Shown one piece after another: positions 31,738-38,256 of a stretch of 38,256 bases of DNA (position 1 is the stretch's first letter; every line of letters starts with the position of its first letter). The translations under genes and the position numbers were made by a program. Origin of the DNA: a virus. The stretch covers positions 1 to 38,256 of IMG/VR virus record IMGVR_UViG_3300037504_000175, one strand, 5' to 3'. Below the pieces are notes generated by a model. That model ran no database searches. It was given only the letters and a program-made list of their open reading frames with translations, and was not told the origin of the DNA.

Positions 31738-31920
31738 ATGCAAGCGAAAAGAAAGACACCAGTGTGGGTCGTCTATGATGTATACGGTGAAGAAGTTATA
31801 GGGGTTTTCTCGCACAAAACATATGCTGACAGATATACAGTAGGGAATGAAGTGGAAAATGAATTTTATCCTCATTTTCAAACCACAAAACATTACATAG
31901 ATGAGCTAAATGATAAGTGA
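31738..31920 (+). CDS. Small protein (60 aa)
   Basis: ATG 31738 with AAGGAG 7 bases upstream; it begins one base after the previous stop. Aromatic beta-rich (TPVWVVYDVYGEEVIGVFSHKTYADRYTVGNEVENEF). Last gene of the plus cluster, followed by the terminator. Function unknown. Confidence 0.6.
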   Translation: MQAKRKTPVWVVYDVYGEEVIGVFSHKTYADRYTVGNEVENEFYPHFQTTKHYIDELNDK

Positions 31921-31977
31921 ATATGGCACAGAAATACCGCTAAACGCCACTCACATCGATTGTAAGCGGCTTTATAT

Positions 31978-32017
31978 GTGCAGGTCATAGTTAGGCATGG
32001 CTTGCACTTTTTTTATT
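31978..32017 (+). terminator. Rho-independent terminator
   Basis: GTGCAGGTCAT (31978-31988) pairs with ATGGCTTGCAC (11 bp with wobbles), an 8-base loop, followed by TTTTTTT. It ends the plus-strand transcript where it meets the convergent minus-strand genes. The T run also overlaps the end of the first minus gene (32013). Confidence 0.7.
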
Positions 32018-32237
32018 CCTCAAAATCGATTTCCCAATTAGTTGTCTCGTTATTTTTGATATTTTTCCATAATCTAATTTCTTGCTGATTGAGACGTTGG
32101 ATCATTAAGTAACATTGGCGGGCTGCAACTTTTGCATCGGCATGAGAAACATCTTCCTCGATATACATATCATATAGCTCTTGCTCTGTATAGTTTATGG
32201 GGTCATCAGGACAAAGTGTCCGGTGTTTTATCGGCAC
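32013..32237 (-). CDS. Small acidic protein (74 aa)
   Basis: 74 residues, with LYDMYIEEDVSHADAKVAARQCYLMIQRLNQQEIRLWK helical content. Its start overlaps the end of the next gene upstream by 10 bases. Function unknown. Confidence 0.55.
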   Translation of the reverse strand: MPIKHRTLCPDDPINYTEQELYDMYIEEDVSHADAKVAARQCYLMIQRLNQQEIRLWKNIKNNETTNWEIDFEE

Positions 32238-32518
32238 CTGATTTTACTCCTGTCTGAAAGCATTTTATTTATAGTTTTTGACGGTATCTCTAACATATCG
32301 CTTATATCATCTATATTTATGCCTTGCTTATATAGGTCTGTTATATCGTCTATTATGCATTGCTCCTTTTCTGTATCATCATCATGCGTCATATCATAAT
32401 GTATTGCGTTTAACAAACGTGCTTCTACATAGTTTGTCGGTGAATGTTCCATCGGTGCGTCAGGGTCAAGTGAATGAGAGCGTAGTTGCCAGTACGCTAA
32501 TTTAATTACTGCCTTCAC
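32228..32518 (-). CDS. HTH-like small protein (96 aa)
   Basis: GTG 32518 start with AAAGG upstream. The C-terminal part (DLYKQGINIDDISDMLEIPSKTINKMLSDRSKIR) has a helix-turn-helix pattern (ISDMLEIPSKTINKML). It overlaps the small Cys protein at its start. Probably a regulator of the right-hand module. Confidence 0.55.
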   Translation of the reverse strand: MKAVIKLAYWQLRSHSLDPDAPMEHSPTNYVEARLLNAIHYDMTHDDDTEKEQCIIDDITDLYKQGINIDDISDMLEIPSKTINKMLSDRSKIRCR

Positions 32519-32660
32519 GGTGGTTGCCTTTCTTAGATTCCCAATGATTACACAATATTATTCCTGTAGATTTACATGCTTTGTATTTTCCTCTATTATT
32601 GCAGTTGTGACAGGTACGTGGCGGGGTGTAATAATTGTGCTTCTGCATCATATCTATCAT
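32502..32660 (-). CDS. Small zinc-binding-type protein (52 aa)
   Basis: ATG 32660 overlaps the stop of the RuvC-like gene (ATGA), and the frame ends TAA 32504-32502. It has RTCHNCNNRGKYKACKSTGIILCNHWE, with C-x2-C-x8-C-x7-C, which suggests a zinc site. It also overlaps the next gene's start by 17 bases. Coupling and Cys spacing support a real gene; it is too short for standard ORF lists. Confidence 0.6.
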   Translation of the reverse strand: MIDMMQKHNYYTPPRTCHNCNNRGKYKACKSTGIILCNHWESKKGNHREGSN

Positions 32661-33124
32661 GTAATCCCCAAATCCATCATGGCATAATGCAGCAGCGCCA
32701 TTGCATCAGCCTCATTATCGTCAACAGGTTCTCTACCATATGTATCGGCAAACCATTTCATAACTTCAGTCTTTGATGCGTTGCCTTTACCGGTAACATA
32801 TTTCTTTATCTTTGATGTATGCACGGCACAACATTCTACTTTGTGCTTATAACACCATTCTTGTACACGTGTAGATAACCCTACGGCTATCTCTGTAGCG
32901 GCTCCACCTCTATGATGTGCACGCTCATAGTATACTGCATAAGGTTTGTTGCTGTCATTGCCCCATTCTCGGTCAAGCCATCCGTTAAAGCGCAGGAACA
33001 TCATACCGTTTGAGTCTCCACGCTTCTTCGTAAAACTCTCGACACCGCTTATTGGTTCCCGCTGTTCGGTATCGATCCATGCCCAGCCTGTTTTAGTAGC
33101 CGTATCAAGTGCCAGTATTTTCAT
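32657..33124 (-). CDS. RuvC-like Holliday junction resolvase
   Basis: 155 residues. Acidic active site: D7 in KILALDTATKTGWA, E67 in AVYYERAHHRGG, D140 in DDNEADAMALL. This is the RuvC fold and the family carries two or three catalytic Asp/Glu. It would resolve branched recombination or replication DNA before packaging. It is followed by the small zinc-type protein gene and preceded by a small membrane protein. Confidence 0.8.
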   Translation of the reverse strand: MKILALDTATKTGWAWIDTEQREPISGVESFTKKRGDSNGMMFLRFNGWLDREWGNDSNKPYAVYYERAHHRGGAATEIAVGLSTRVQEWCYKHKVECCAVHTSKIKKYVTGKGNASKTEVMKWFADTYGREPVDDNEADAMALLHYAMMDLGIT

Positions 33125-33303
33125 TTTTCTTCTCCTTTTAATTTATTATGTGTAATAGTAATATATACAAACATTATTAGATGCAAGCATGATGCAACAC
33201 AAAATACGTAGGAATACCAATGTTGTGTGGATACCGCAAACCACCCAAATAGTAGGGATAGCGTCATATTGCTTACCATTGCGTTAAGCTTGTCAATGTT
33301 CAT
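33121..33303 (-). CDS. Small membrane protein (60 aa)
   Basis: Overlaps the RuvC-like start by ATGA. Two hydrophobic segments (MTLSLLFGWFAVSTQHWY and SYVFCVASCLHLIMFVYITI) separated by a short turn, so possibly a hairpin membrane protein. GGAAGAGA precedes ATG. Function unknown. Confidence 0.6.
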   Translation of the reverse strand: MNIDKLNAMVSNMTLSLLFGWFAVSTQHWYSYVFCVASCLHLIMFVYITITHNKLKGEEK

Positions 33304-33365
33304 AGTTTATCTCTTCCATTGTCCTCTTTTCCAGTTCCTTCTGTGTCATATGACGGTCACAGCCG

Positions 33366-33500
33366 TTCGTGTCCTGAAGCTTATCGTGACATACCCCGAG
33401 GCAAGCCTCAAGGATTCCTAATTCATAGAAGGTTGCTTGCTATAATAGCCAAGTCTTACATCTTCTCCAAAGGCGTGAATTTCCCCTTGCCCAGGGGTAC
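33366..33500 (-). ncRNA. TnpB right-end RNA (reRNA) with guide
   Basis: In IS200/IS605 elements the TnpB guide RNA is the 3' end of tnpB plus the right end and the adjacent flank. Here the scaffold is 33386-33500, with the RE hairpin at 33394-33413, and the guide is the flank GATAAGCTTCAGGACACG, directly after TATGTCAC. The 5' border is approximate. Predicted from family rules and the border shared with the solo copy at 19183. Confidence 0.6.
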
Positions 33501-34681
33501 AAAATGCAAAATTTAATATATTCCTTGCAGCTAAAATGTCTCTGTCGTGTTTGGCTCCGCAGTTACAAGTCCAATGTCTGTCTTTGAGCAACAGTTTATT
33601 ATTAATGTAGCCACACTGATCACACATTTTGCTAGATGGGTCAAACCTTCCTATGGTTAAAACATGCTTACCGTACCAATCAGACTTGTAGTCAAGAAAA
33701 GTACGGAAAGTCCTCCATCCAACATCAGAAATACATTTAGCTAATTTGTGATTTCTAATCATGCCTGAAACATTTAAATCCTCAAGACACACCGCTTGGT
33801 TTTCGTCAATGAGTCTTTTGGATAGCTTGTGCAAAAAATCTTTCCGTTGATTAGAAATTTTTTCATGCATTTTTGCTAACTGCTTTCTCGCTTTATTTCT
33901 ATTTGATGAACCTTTTTTCTTCTTTGAAAGTTGTCTTTGTTTTCTTCGAAGTTTATTTTCTGATCGTTTAAGATGCCTTGGATTATCTACTTTTTCACTA
34001 GTAGATAGCGTTGCAAAATGCTTTATACCTAAATCAACACCAATACTATTACGCCGTTCAGGGCTGCACTTAACGGGCAATTCTTCATTATTCTCTACAG
34101 TAATAGAAGCAAAGTATTTACCAGAAGAAGTCATAGAAATAATCACAGTTCTTATTTTACCATCAAACTTACGATGAAACTTGCATTTTATTCCTTCTCG
34201 AAACTTCGCTACATACAATATATTATTTTCAAAATCAACCTTACTGTGTTGTGGAAATTGACATGATTGTTTTCTAAACTTCTTTTTAAATTTAGGATAC
34301 CTTGATTGCTTTTTAAAAAATCTTTGAAAAGCATTGTCAAGATTCCTAAAAGCCATTTGTAATGATTGTGAATTGACTTCTCTAAGCCACTCATATTCAG
34401 ACTTCATGTTTTTGAGTTCTTTAATAAGATCAAAACAAGAAGGTGATTTACCCGTATTCTGATAGGATTTGTTTTTCTTATCAAGCCCCCAGTTATATAG
34501 AAATCTCACGCATCCAAAATGCTTTACAAGAAGCTCTTGTTGTTTCTTATTAGGATATATTCTGTATTTGTATGCTCGTATCATAATGTTTATAGTATAA
34601 TAGATTTTCCTGTAAATGTCGAGTAATTTTTTAACTTATTTTACCAATTCATCCTCGGGGCAAGCCCACGAGGTTTTCTTG
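33386..34681 (-). mobile_element. IS1341-type element (IS200/IS605 superfamily) with TnpB
   Basis: Left-end hairpin at 34653-34673 and right-end hairpin at 33394-33413 (8-bp stem, CTTG loop). The left flank is TTAC (34685-34682), a typical IS605-family target, and the right boundary is fixed by the divergence from the solo copy at 19183. No TnpA (Y1) gene is inside, so the element would need TnpA in trans. No target duplication is expected. The element lies at the 3' end of the antirepressor gene. Confidence 0.8.
33418..34584 (-). CDS. tnpB: TnpB RNA-guided nuclease
   Basis: 388 residues. The N-terminal region (AYKYRIYPNKKQQELL) and HTH-like part precede the RuvC core: IGVDLGIKHFATLS with D184, VCLEDLNVSGM with E268, and the zinc finger C321, C324, C340, C342 with HDRDILAARNI (D347/D349). 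All catalytic residues are present and the reading frame is intact. TnpB uses a reRNA to cleave double-stranded DNA near a target-adjacent motif, the ancestor of Cas12. The canonical N in DRDxNAA is L here; it may not matter. Confidence 0.92.
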   Translation of the reverse strand: MIRAYKYRIYPNKKQQELLVKHFGCVRFLYNWGLDKKNKSYQNTGKSPSCFDLIKELKNMKSEYEWLREVNSQSLQMAFRNLDNAFQRFFKKQSRYPKFKKKFRKQSCQFPQHSKVDFENNILYVAKFREGIKCKFHRKFDGKIRTVIISMTSSGKYFASITVENNEELPVKCSPERRNSIGVDLGIKHFATLSTSEKVDNPRHLKRSENKLRRKQRQLSKKKKGSSNRNKARKQLAKMHEKISNQRKDFLHKLSKRLIDENQAVCLEDLNVSGMIRNHKLAKCISDVGWRTFRTFLDYKSDWYGKHVLTIGRFDPSSKMCDQCGYINNKLLLKDRHWTCNCGAKHDRDILAARNILNFAFCTPGQGEIHAFGEDVRLGYYSKQPSMN

Positions 34682-35408
34682 GTAATTTTATATAACGTGG
34701 TCTCCTTTTATTTATTTTTCTATTTTCAGGATATGTCATCTTACGGATTTCACGGTCAAATACCTTATCCAGAACGTCCATGTGGTATGTGCCTACGTGA
34801 CCGTATCTGTGGTCTTTCACACGGCCCGTACTATATCCCATTTCTTTTGAAAGTTTCTTTGCTTTTTTCCCACATTTCTGTGATTCGCGCAATGACGGAC
34901 TCAAACCGACACGCCGACAATATCCCAAAATTGTAAAGAATCCGTCACCATACTCATTGTGCTCGATGACATCCTTGATACGTTCGATTTCTTGCTGTTG
35001 CTGAAACTGTCGCTCTTCCAACACTTTGAACCCTTCAGCCATTTTCACAAGTATATCGCCAACTTTCGGCTGACCGGCTGAATACGATCCAGTCTTGCGT
35101 ATCGAAGGCAATACCTCTGATGTTACCCACTTTTTAAATCGTTTGGCTTCAGGTTTGCGGGATTGCAAGATAAGGCTGTATAATCCAGATTCATTAATAA
35201 TGCGTGTATCTTGTTGTCTACCAATGGAGTCGGTGATTGCAGTTATACTGCAGTCATCTTCATCTACCCTTTTAAGTGATTCTGTGATGTGCGACATGCC
35301 CAGCACATCACACACATCCTTGGCGACCCACCACGGGTTGCCGTCATCGTAAACTATCACACGCACGTCATTTGCTTCAAATTGAAATAATTGTATTCCG
35401 CTTTTCAC
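34641..35408 (-). CDS. BRO-family antirepressor with element-derived C-terminus
   Basis: 255 residues from GTG 35408 (AAAGGA 7 bases before); the frame upstream overlaps SSB and is non-native. The N-terminal BRO-N domain (QLFQFEANDVRVIVYDDGNPWWVAKDVCDVLG ... SGLYSLILQSRKPEAKRFKKWV) is typical of phage antirepressors, and the C-terminal domain has DGFFTILGYCRRVGL and GRVKDHRYGHVGTYH. The last 13 residues (PRKPRGLAPRMNW) are read from the IS left-end hairpin. Joining the flanks predicts an original end of ...RYIKLR and TAA, so the domain core is intact. Confidence 0.8.
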   Translation of the reverse strand: MKSGIQLFQFEANDVRVIVYDDGNPWWVAKDVCDVLGMSHITESLKRVDEDDCSITAITDSIGRQQDTRIINESGLYSLILQSRKPEAKRFKKWVTSEVLPSIRKTGSYSAGQPKVGDILVKMAEGFKVLEERQFQQQQEIERIKDVIEHNEYGDGFFTILGYCRRVGLSPSLRESQKCGKKAKKLSKEMGYSTGRVKDHRYGHVGTYHMDVLDKVFDREIRKMTYPENRKINKRRPRYIKLPRKPRGLAPRMNW

Positions 35409-35427
35409 TTTGTAATCCTTTCTTTTT

Positions 35428-35829
35428 TTAGAACGGCAAATCACCGTCTTCGTCAGGTTCAGGTTTACTTTCTTCTTTCTTATCCTGCTTCGGCTTCGCC
35501 TGTGACGCCTTTTCATTTTTCAATGTGAAATTAACAAACCCAAATATCATAAACTTTGTCTCGTTATGCTTATGTCCATCCTTGTCTGTCCATACATTAG
35601 GTATCGCCTTACCCTCTACGTGCAGCATGTCACCCTTTGCTGTATGCTGATCAATTAGTTCTGCTGTCTTGCCGAATGCAACACAGTTAGCGAACAATGC
35701 GTCACGGTCTTTCCCCTCATTGACAGCAAGAGTAAATGTGCAAACATCTTTGCCATTTGACGTGCTTTTCATCTCGGGATTCCGTACCATATTACCTATA
35801 AAAAATACTTTGTTAAACGAAAATGCCAT
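35428..35829 (-). CDS. ssb: Single-stranded DNA-binding protein
   Basis: 133 residues from ATG 35829. OB-fold pattern: FNKVFFIGNMVRNPEMKSTSNGKDVCTFTLAVNE, then FANCVAFGKTAELIDQHTAKGDMLHVEGKAI, and the acidic tail with a final Phe (EPDEDGDLPF), which recruits partners. A longer in-frame extension to 35967 is from the IscB element and is not real. The native ribosome site appears to be at 37380-37395 on the other side of the IscB element, so present translation start is poorly supported. Confidence 0.85.
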   Translation of the reverse strand: MAFSFNKVFFIGNMVRNPEMKSTSNGKDVCTFTLAVNEGKDRDALFANCVAFGKTAELIDQHTAKGDMLHVEGKAIPNVWTDKDGHKHNETKFMIFGFVNFTLKNEKASQAKPKQDKKEESKPEPDEDGDLPF

Positions 35830-37374
35830 AGAATTTAGGCACAGGGAACCACGGTGGCTTGCCCCGTGGGGGAATGTGCCTTCCTCCTTTCTACTAAAGT
35901 TGTTGTTCTTGCGCTTTTCCTCATACAGTTTTTCTTTATTTGAATTTGTCCGTTTATTATATTCCAAAATATATCACATATAGAAAAACGTCCATCTGAA
36001 CGTTTCCCCCTGACAAACCCAATACCTTTAGGTGTTTGAACGTAATCAAATTTTTTCAATCCAAACAGTTTACCAGTTGGTATTCTTTTCTCTGAACGGC
36101 TTCCTTTTGTTTGTTGATAATCACCTTTAGAAACATGTTTTTTGTAATAAACGTTATTAGATAAGTCAACAATTTCACCCCCTTCACAGCAAATTGCCAC
36201 AGCGTCATTATAATGAGTTTTTGGTAGTTTTAAAATTTGTTCTCTTTTGAATTTGGTTTCGTAACCAAATGTTTCTTCAAAACTACCAAACCGCTTTTTA
36301 AGTTGAGATTTTACAATTCCAACTTCAGTAGCGTCTTTTGTTTTGCTTCTTGTACCTTTGATTGTAAATTCTCCATTGTGCAACTTATCGTGACAAGATT
36401 CACACAACGTAATCAAATTATCTGTTGAGTTTGTCCCACCATTACTTCGAAATATAATATGATGAACGTGTAGTTTTCCTTTTTTATTACATTTTTTACA
36501 TTTGTAACCATCACGATGTAAAACATAAGCCTTTATATTATAAAATCCCTTTTGGTTTCCATTTTGATATTCCCACTTGCTAACCTCGGGATTAGATATT
36601 TTATGAATATCAAAACTTGCTGTTTCTACCACCCAGTTGCTTACTGGTAATATAGATTCAACAAACTTCTTTTCCCTTAGATGAGAATCGACTTTAGACT
36701 TAATGCTTGGAGCAAGTCTTCCTTTTTTCCGAGAAGAAGCTCTGTTTTGCCAACGTGGTTTTCTATATCTTGTTTTTCTACTGCGTCTGCTTCTACGATA
36801 CATTCTTCTTTGTTTCATCTTCTTCGAAACATCTTGCCTAATTTGAATTTCTGATTGATAAATTACTTTATCACAAGTTATTGCAGCACAACCAATTGTT
36901 TTACTACCCGTGTCCATTCCCGCTACCACTTCTTGTGTGTATTCGGTTGTATCAACAAGAAGTTTAATAGTAAACGGGGTTTTTCTGACCACTTTTGCTT
37001 TACCTCCTTTTAACAATAATCTTGCTATTACAGGTTCGCAAGGCATTAATGGTTTTGAGTTTTTGTTTATTACGTAAACTTTCATAAGTTAAATACTCCT
37101 AACTGTTAAATTAGGGTTGTGCGTATCCAGAGCATCGGAGTTGCACTGGAATCCGACTTCCCCTCGCAGGGTTAAAAAGCCTATGCAATTGAGGTTGACT
37201 GTCCCTACCATCACAGGACTGTTTACAGTGCCTCGAGAGTGCCACAAACTGGGGTGGCATTCGTGGGTCTCTATTTGCTTTTTAACGTTTACTAACAACA
37301 TTACCTCCAGTTAGTCTGCTGGTAACCTTGTGGCTTTTTTTCAAAAGCCACGGGGATTGCCCCGTGGTAGGTTA
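35830..37374 (-). mobile_element. IscB element (IS200/IS605-like)
   Basis: Hairpins near the ends, CCACGG GG CAATC CCCGTGG type at 37348-37367 and CCACGG...CCGTGG at 35849-35869, enclose omega RNA and iscB. Left flank AAGGAGAAAAGCAATG and right flank ATGGCATTTTCG share ATG, so the junction is placed at the ssb start codon; the exact border is uncertain by a few bases. No TnpA is inside. The element separates an FlbD-like gene from ssb. Confidence 0.75.
35835..37085 (-). CDS. iscB: IscB RNA-guided nuclease (HNH + RuvC)
   Basis: 416 residues. PLMP motif at 12-15 (NSKPLMPCEPVIARLLLKGG), RuvC-I D58 in GMDTGSKT, Arg-rich bridge helix about 90-125, RuvC-II E154 in VVETASFDI, HNH 186-240 with C196/C199, HH208-209 and C228/C231, and RuvC-III HYNDA (H291, D294). 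All catalytic residues are intact. IscB with omega RNA cuts double-stranded DNA and is the ancestor of Cas9. The last residues (QATVVPCA) are read through the right-end hairpin region. Confidence 0.93.
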   Translation of the reverse strand: MKVYVINKNSKPLMPCEPVIARLLLKGGKAKVVRKTPFTIKLLVDTTEYTQEVVAGMDTGSKTIGCAAITCDKVIYQSEIQIRQDVSKKMKQRRMYRRSRRSRKTRYRKPRWQNRASSRKKGRLAPSIKSKVDSHLREKKFVESILPVSNWVVETASFDIHKISNPEVSKWEYQNGNQKGFYNIKAYVLHRDGYKCKKCNKKGKLHVHHIIFRSNGGTNSTDNLITLCESCHDKLHNGEFTIKGTRSKTKDATEVGIVKSQLKKRFGSFEETFGYETKFKREQILKLPKTHYNDAVAICCEGGEIVDLSNNVYYKKHVSKGDYQQTKGSRSEKRIPTGKLFGLKKFDYVQTPKGIGFVRGKRSDGRFSICDIFWNIINGQIQIKKNCMRKSARTTTLVERRKAHSPTGQATVVPCA

Positions 37375-37390
37375 CATTGCTTTTCTCCTT
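37086..37390 (-). ncRNA. HEARO / omega RNA of IscB with flank-derived guide
   Basis: Directly upstream of iscB the minus strand has the layout of the HEARO motif: end hairpin at 37348-37367, a GCCACCCCAGTTTGTGGC hairpin, the GGCACTGTAAACAGTCC region, CTCCGATGCTCTGGAT with matching upstream segments, and a terminal CTAATTTAACAGTTAG hairpin just before ATG. In IscB the guide is the flank upstream of the left end, here the sequence ending near GGAGAAAAGCAATG. 5' border of guide is approximate. Confidence 0.8.
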
Positions 37391-37571
37391 CCTGCTTTTT
37401 TATCATTGCCTTTAGTTCTTCGTAGGTCTCTTTCACTTGCAAAGGAGCATAATCGACATGAATTGGATACAAAATCCGGCAAAACCCAGTATCCTCGATC
37501 AAGCCAATCTCATTTATGTTTATGACACATTTTTTGTCAATATCATCTGTCACCTCAATAAACTGACTCAT
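37341..37571 (-). CDS. FlbD-like small protein with truncated, element-derived tail
   Basis: 76 residues as read. FIEVTDDIDKKCVININEIGLIED and VKETYEELKAMIKKQ match the FlbD-type fold (I-E-V-T, N-x-I, V-K-E-T-Y-E-E), seen in small phage proteins too. The last 11 residues (CNLPRGNPRGF) are read from the IscB element left end. Natively the frame would run about 12 codons into ssb (native joint KQ then WHF...). The function of phage homologues is not known to me. Confidence 0.65.
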   Translation of the reverse strand: MSQFIEVTDDIDKKCVININEIGLIEDTGFCRILYPIHVDYAPLQVKETYEELKAMIKKQEGEKQCNLPRGNPRGF

Positions 37572-37595
37572 TGTTATTCCCCTTTGGGTTGTGCC

Positions 37596-38132
37596 TCACA
37601 GTTTATCGACATCATCACCAACACGGTGAAACTGATTCGCAAGCTCTTTTATCGCCGCCTGCGCTTTCTGCATTTCTTCATCATCACAATCCAACTGGAA
37701 AAAATGATAGGCGAGTTGTGCGGCAATGCGCTTGTCGACCTTGACATTAAACGATCCACACCACATAGGCCATACTGACATGTCAATGTTTGCACCGCAC
37801 AGGCGGGCATTCTGCATGTTGGCACCTGACAGGCATGCTCTGTACAAGTCTGCATTGTGCAAGTCGGCATATAACAGATTGGCACCAGTCAGGTTGGCAC
37901 CAAACATGTTGGCACCTGACAGGTCGGCTCTGTACAAGCCTGCATTGTGCAAGTCGGCATATAACAGATCGGCACCGCTCAGGTTGGCATGATACAACTT
38001 GGCACCAGTCAGGTTGGCATAGCGCAGGTTGGCATTGCTCAGGTTTAACCTTTTACCATCTTTGCCATCCGTCATTAACCACAACTGATGCGCTTCGTAT
38101 TTCTCTTCAGTTATTACATCGTTAAATTGCAT
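37596..38132 (-). CDS. Pentapeptide-repeat protein, copy 2
   Basis: 178 residues, paralogous to 29864-30385 but on the other strand. Caps: MQFNDVITEEKYEAHQLWL at the start and WPMWCGSFNVKVDKRIAAQLAYHFFQLDCDDEE at the end. The middle is A(N/D)LxxA repeats (SGADLLYADLHNAGLYRADL). Internal DNA repeats are visible (TGCATTGTGCAAGTCGGCAT near 37850 and 37940). AAGGAGTAAGTT upstream serves as ribosome site. Confidence 0.8.
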   Translation of the reverse strand: MQFNDVITEEKYEAHQLWLMTDGKDGKRLNLSNANLRYANLTGAKLYHANLSGADLLYADLHNAGLYRADLSGANMFGANLTGANLLYADLHNADLYRACLSGANMQNARLCGANIDMSVWPMWCGSFNVKVDKRIAAQLAYHFFQLDCDDEEMQKAQAAIKELANQFHRVGDDVDKL

Positions 38133-38142
38133 AACTTACTCC

Positions 38143-38256
38143 TTATTTATCTTTATTATAATCAAAAGGGTTGTCTGTGTCAAGGATATTAGACACCATA
38201 CCTTCAAGCTCTTCAAATTCGTCTTGAGTCATGTAGCTATAACATTTGTATTCTCC
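38143..38256 (-). CDS. Partial CDS, acidic C-terminus
   Basis: A 37-codon frame enters from the right edge and stops at TAA 38145-38143. The visible residues (GEYKCYSYMTQDEFEELEGM, DTDNPFDYNKDK) are acidic. It ends just upstream of the pentapeptide gene and is presumably co-transcribed. The start lies beyond the window. Confidence 0.6.
   Translation of the reverse strand, partial: GEYKCYSYMTQDEFEELEGMVSNILDTDNPFDYNKDK

Noticed and set aside
33293-33349. 18-codon ATG frame between the TnpB right end and the membrane protein gene
   Set aside because: It lacks a ribosome site and is only 18 residues; its frame merely stays open up to the IS border.
35830-35967. N-terminal 46-residue extension of SSB
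   Set aside because: It is read from the IscB element end, and the OB-fold begins at the ATG at 35829.
37089-37314. Short frames on both strands over the omega RNA
   Set aside because: Sequence follows RNA hairpins (HEARO layout), with no ribosome sites and no protein-like composition.
33386-37374. A Y1 transposase (TnpA) for either IS element
   Set aside because: No frame of ~130-150 residues with a HUH motif and catalytic Tyr is present in or beside either element, so mobility must rely on TnpA in trans.
1-38256. CRISPR array and tRNA genes
   Set aside because: No regularly spaced repeats with unique spacers and no cloverleaf with a recognisable T-loop were seen by eye; short repeats found are coding, ribozyme or leader repeats.

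Overview
This window is part of a tailed double-stranded DNA phage genome (Caudoviricetes). It carries a large terminase, portal, scaffold, coat and tail-nozzle module on one strand, densely packed small genes preceded by Shine-Dalgarno sites on the other, and no ribosomal or metabolic backbone. The order terminase, ~800-residue portal, scaffold, coat, adaptor, very long nozzle-like protein suggests a short-tailed (podovirus-type) particle related to phages of the SU10/phiEco32 type. This is inferred from layout and motifs. The host cannot be named; GAGAGGAG and AAGGAG ribosome sites point to a bacterium using conventional SD initiation. A CDS runs off each end, so this is not a complete genome.

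Layout. (1) Positions 1-22326, minus strand: the late module. From upstream to downstream it holds the small terminase, two paralogous cysteine-rich proteins, an orphan HicB, the large terminase, portal, a GroES-like co-chaperonin, scaffold, coat, decoration-like proteins, adaptors, a 1448-residue nozzle/BNR/LamG protein and a proline-rich repeat protein. (2) Positions 21436-22656: a divergent control region with AT-rich iterated repeats and a good sigma70-type promoter pointing right. (3) Positions 22657-31920, plus strand: about 26 small genes, mostly unknown, plus a radical SAM protein, a pentapeptide-repeat protein, small membrane and zinc-ribbon proteins and an HTH protein, ending at an intrinsic terminator. 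(4) Positions 32013-38256, minus strand: a RuvC-like resolvase, small zinc and membrane proteins, a BRO-type antirepressor, SSB, an FlbD-like protein and a second pentapeptide-repeat protein. It is interrupted by two compact mobile elements.

Three systems stand out. First, the early region contains three complete type II hammerhead ribozymes and one half copy. They lie between genes, and each complete copy is followed by a CCGG hairpin and the SD of the next gene, suggesting self-cleaving segmentation of the early mRNA. Second, two RNA-guided nuclease elements of the IS200/IS605 superfamily sit 1.1 kb apart: a TnpB element at the last codons of the antirepressor gene and an IscB element with its HEARO/omega RNA at the start codon of ssb. 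Their inferred guides point at the unoccupied insertion sites. Third, a solo right end at 19183-19271 is 86/89 identical to the TnpB element's right end but has a different adjacent guide, so the intact TnpB may be programmable by two guide RNAs.

The insertions have altered their host genes: the antirepressor and the FlbD-like protein end in element-encoded tails, and ssb has lost its ribosome-binding site to a position 1.5 kb away. Three further small genes (13300-13443, 18404-18544, 32502-32660) are well supported by overlaps, ribosome sites or cysteine patterns.
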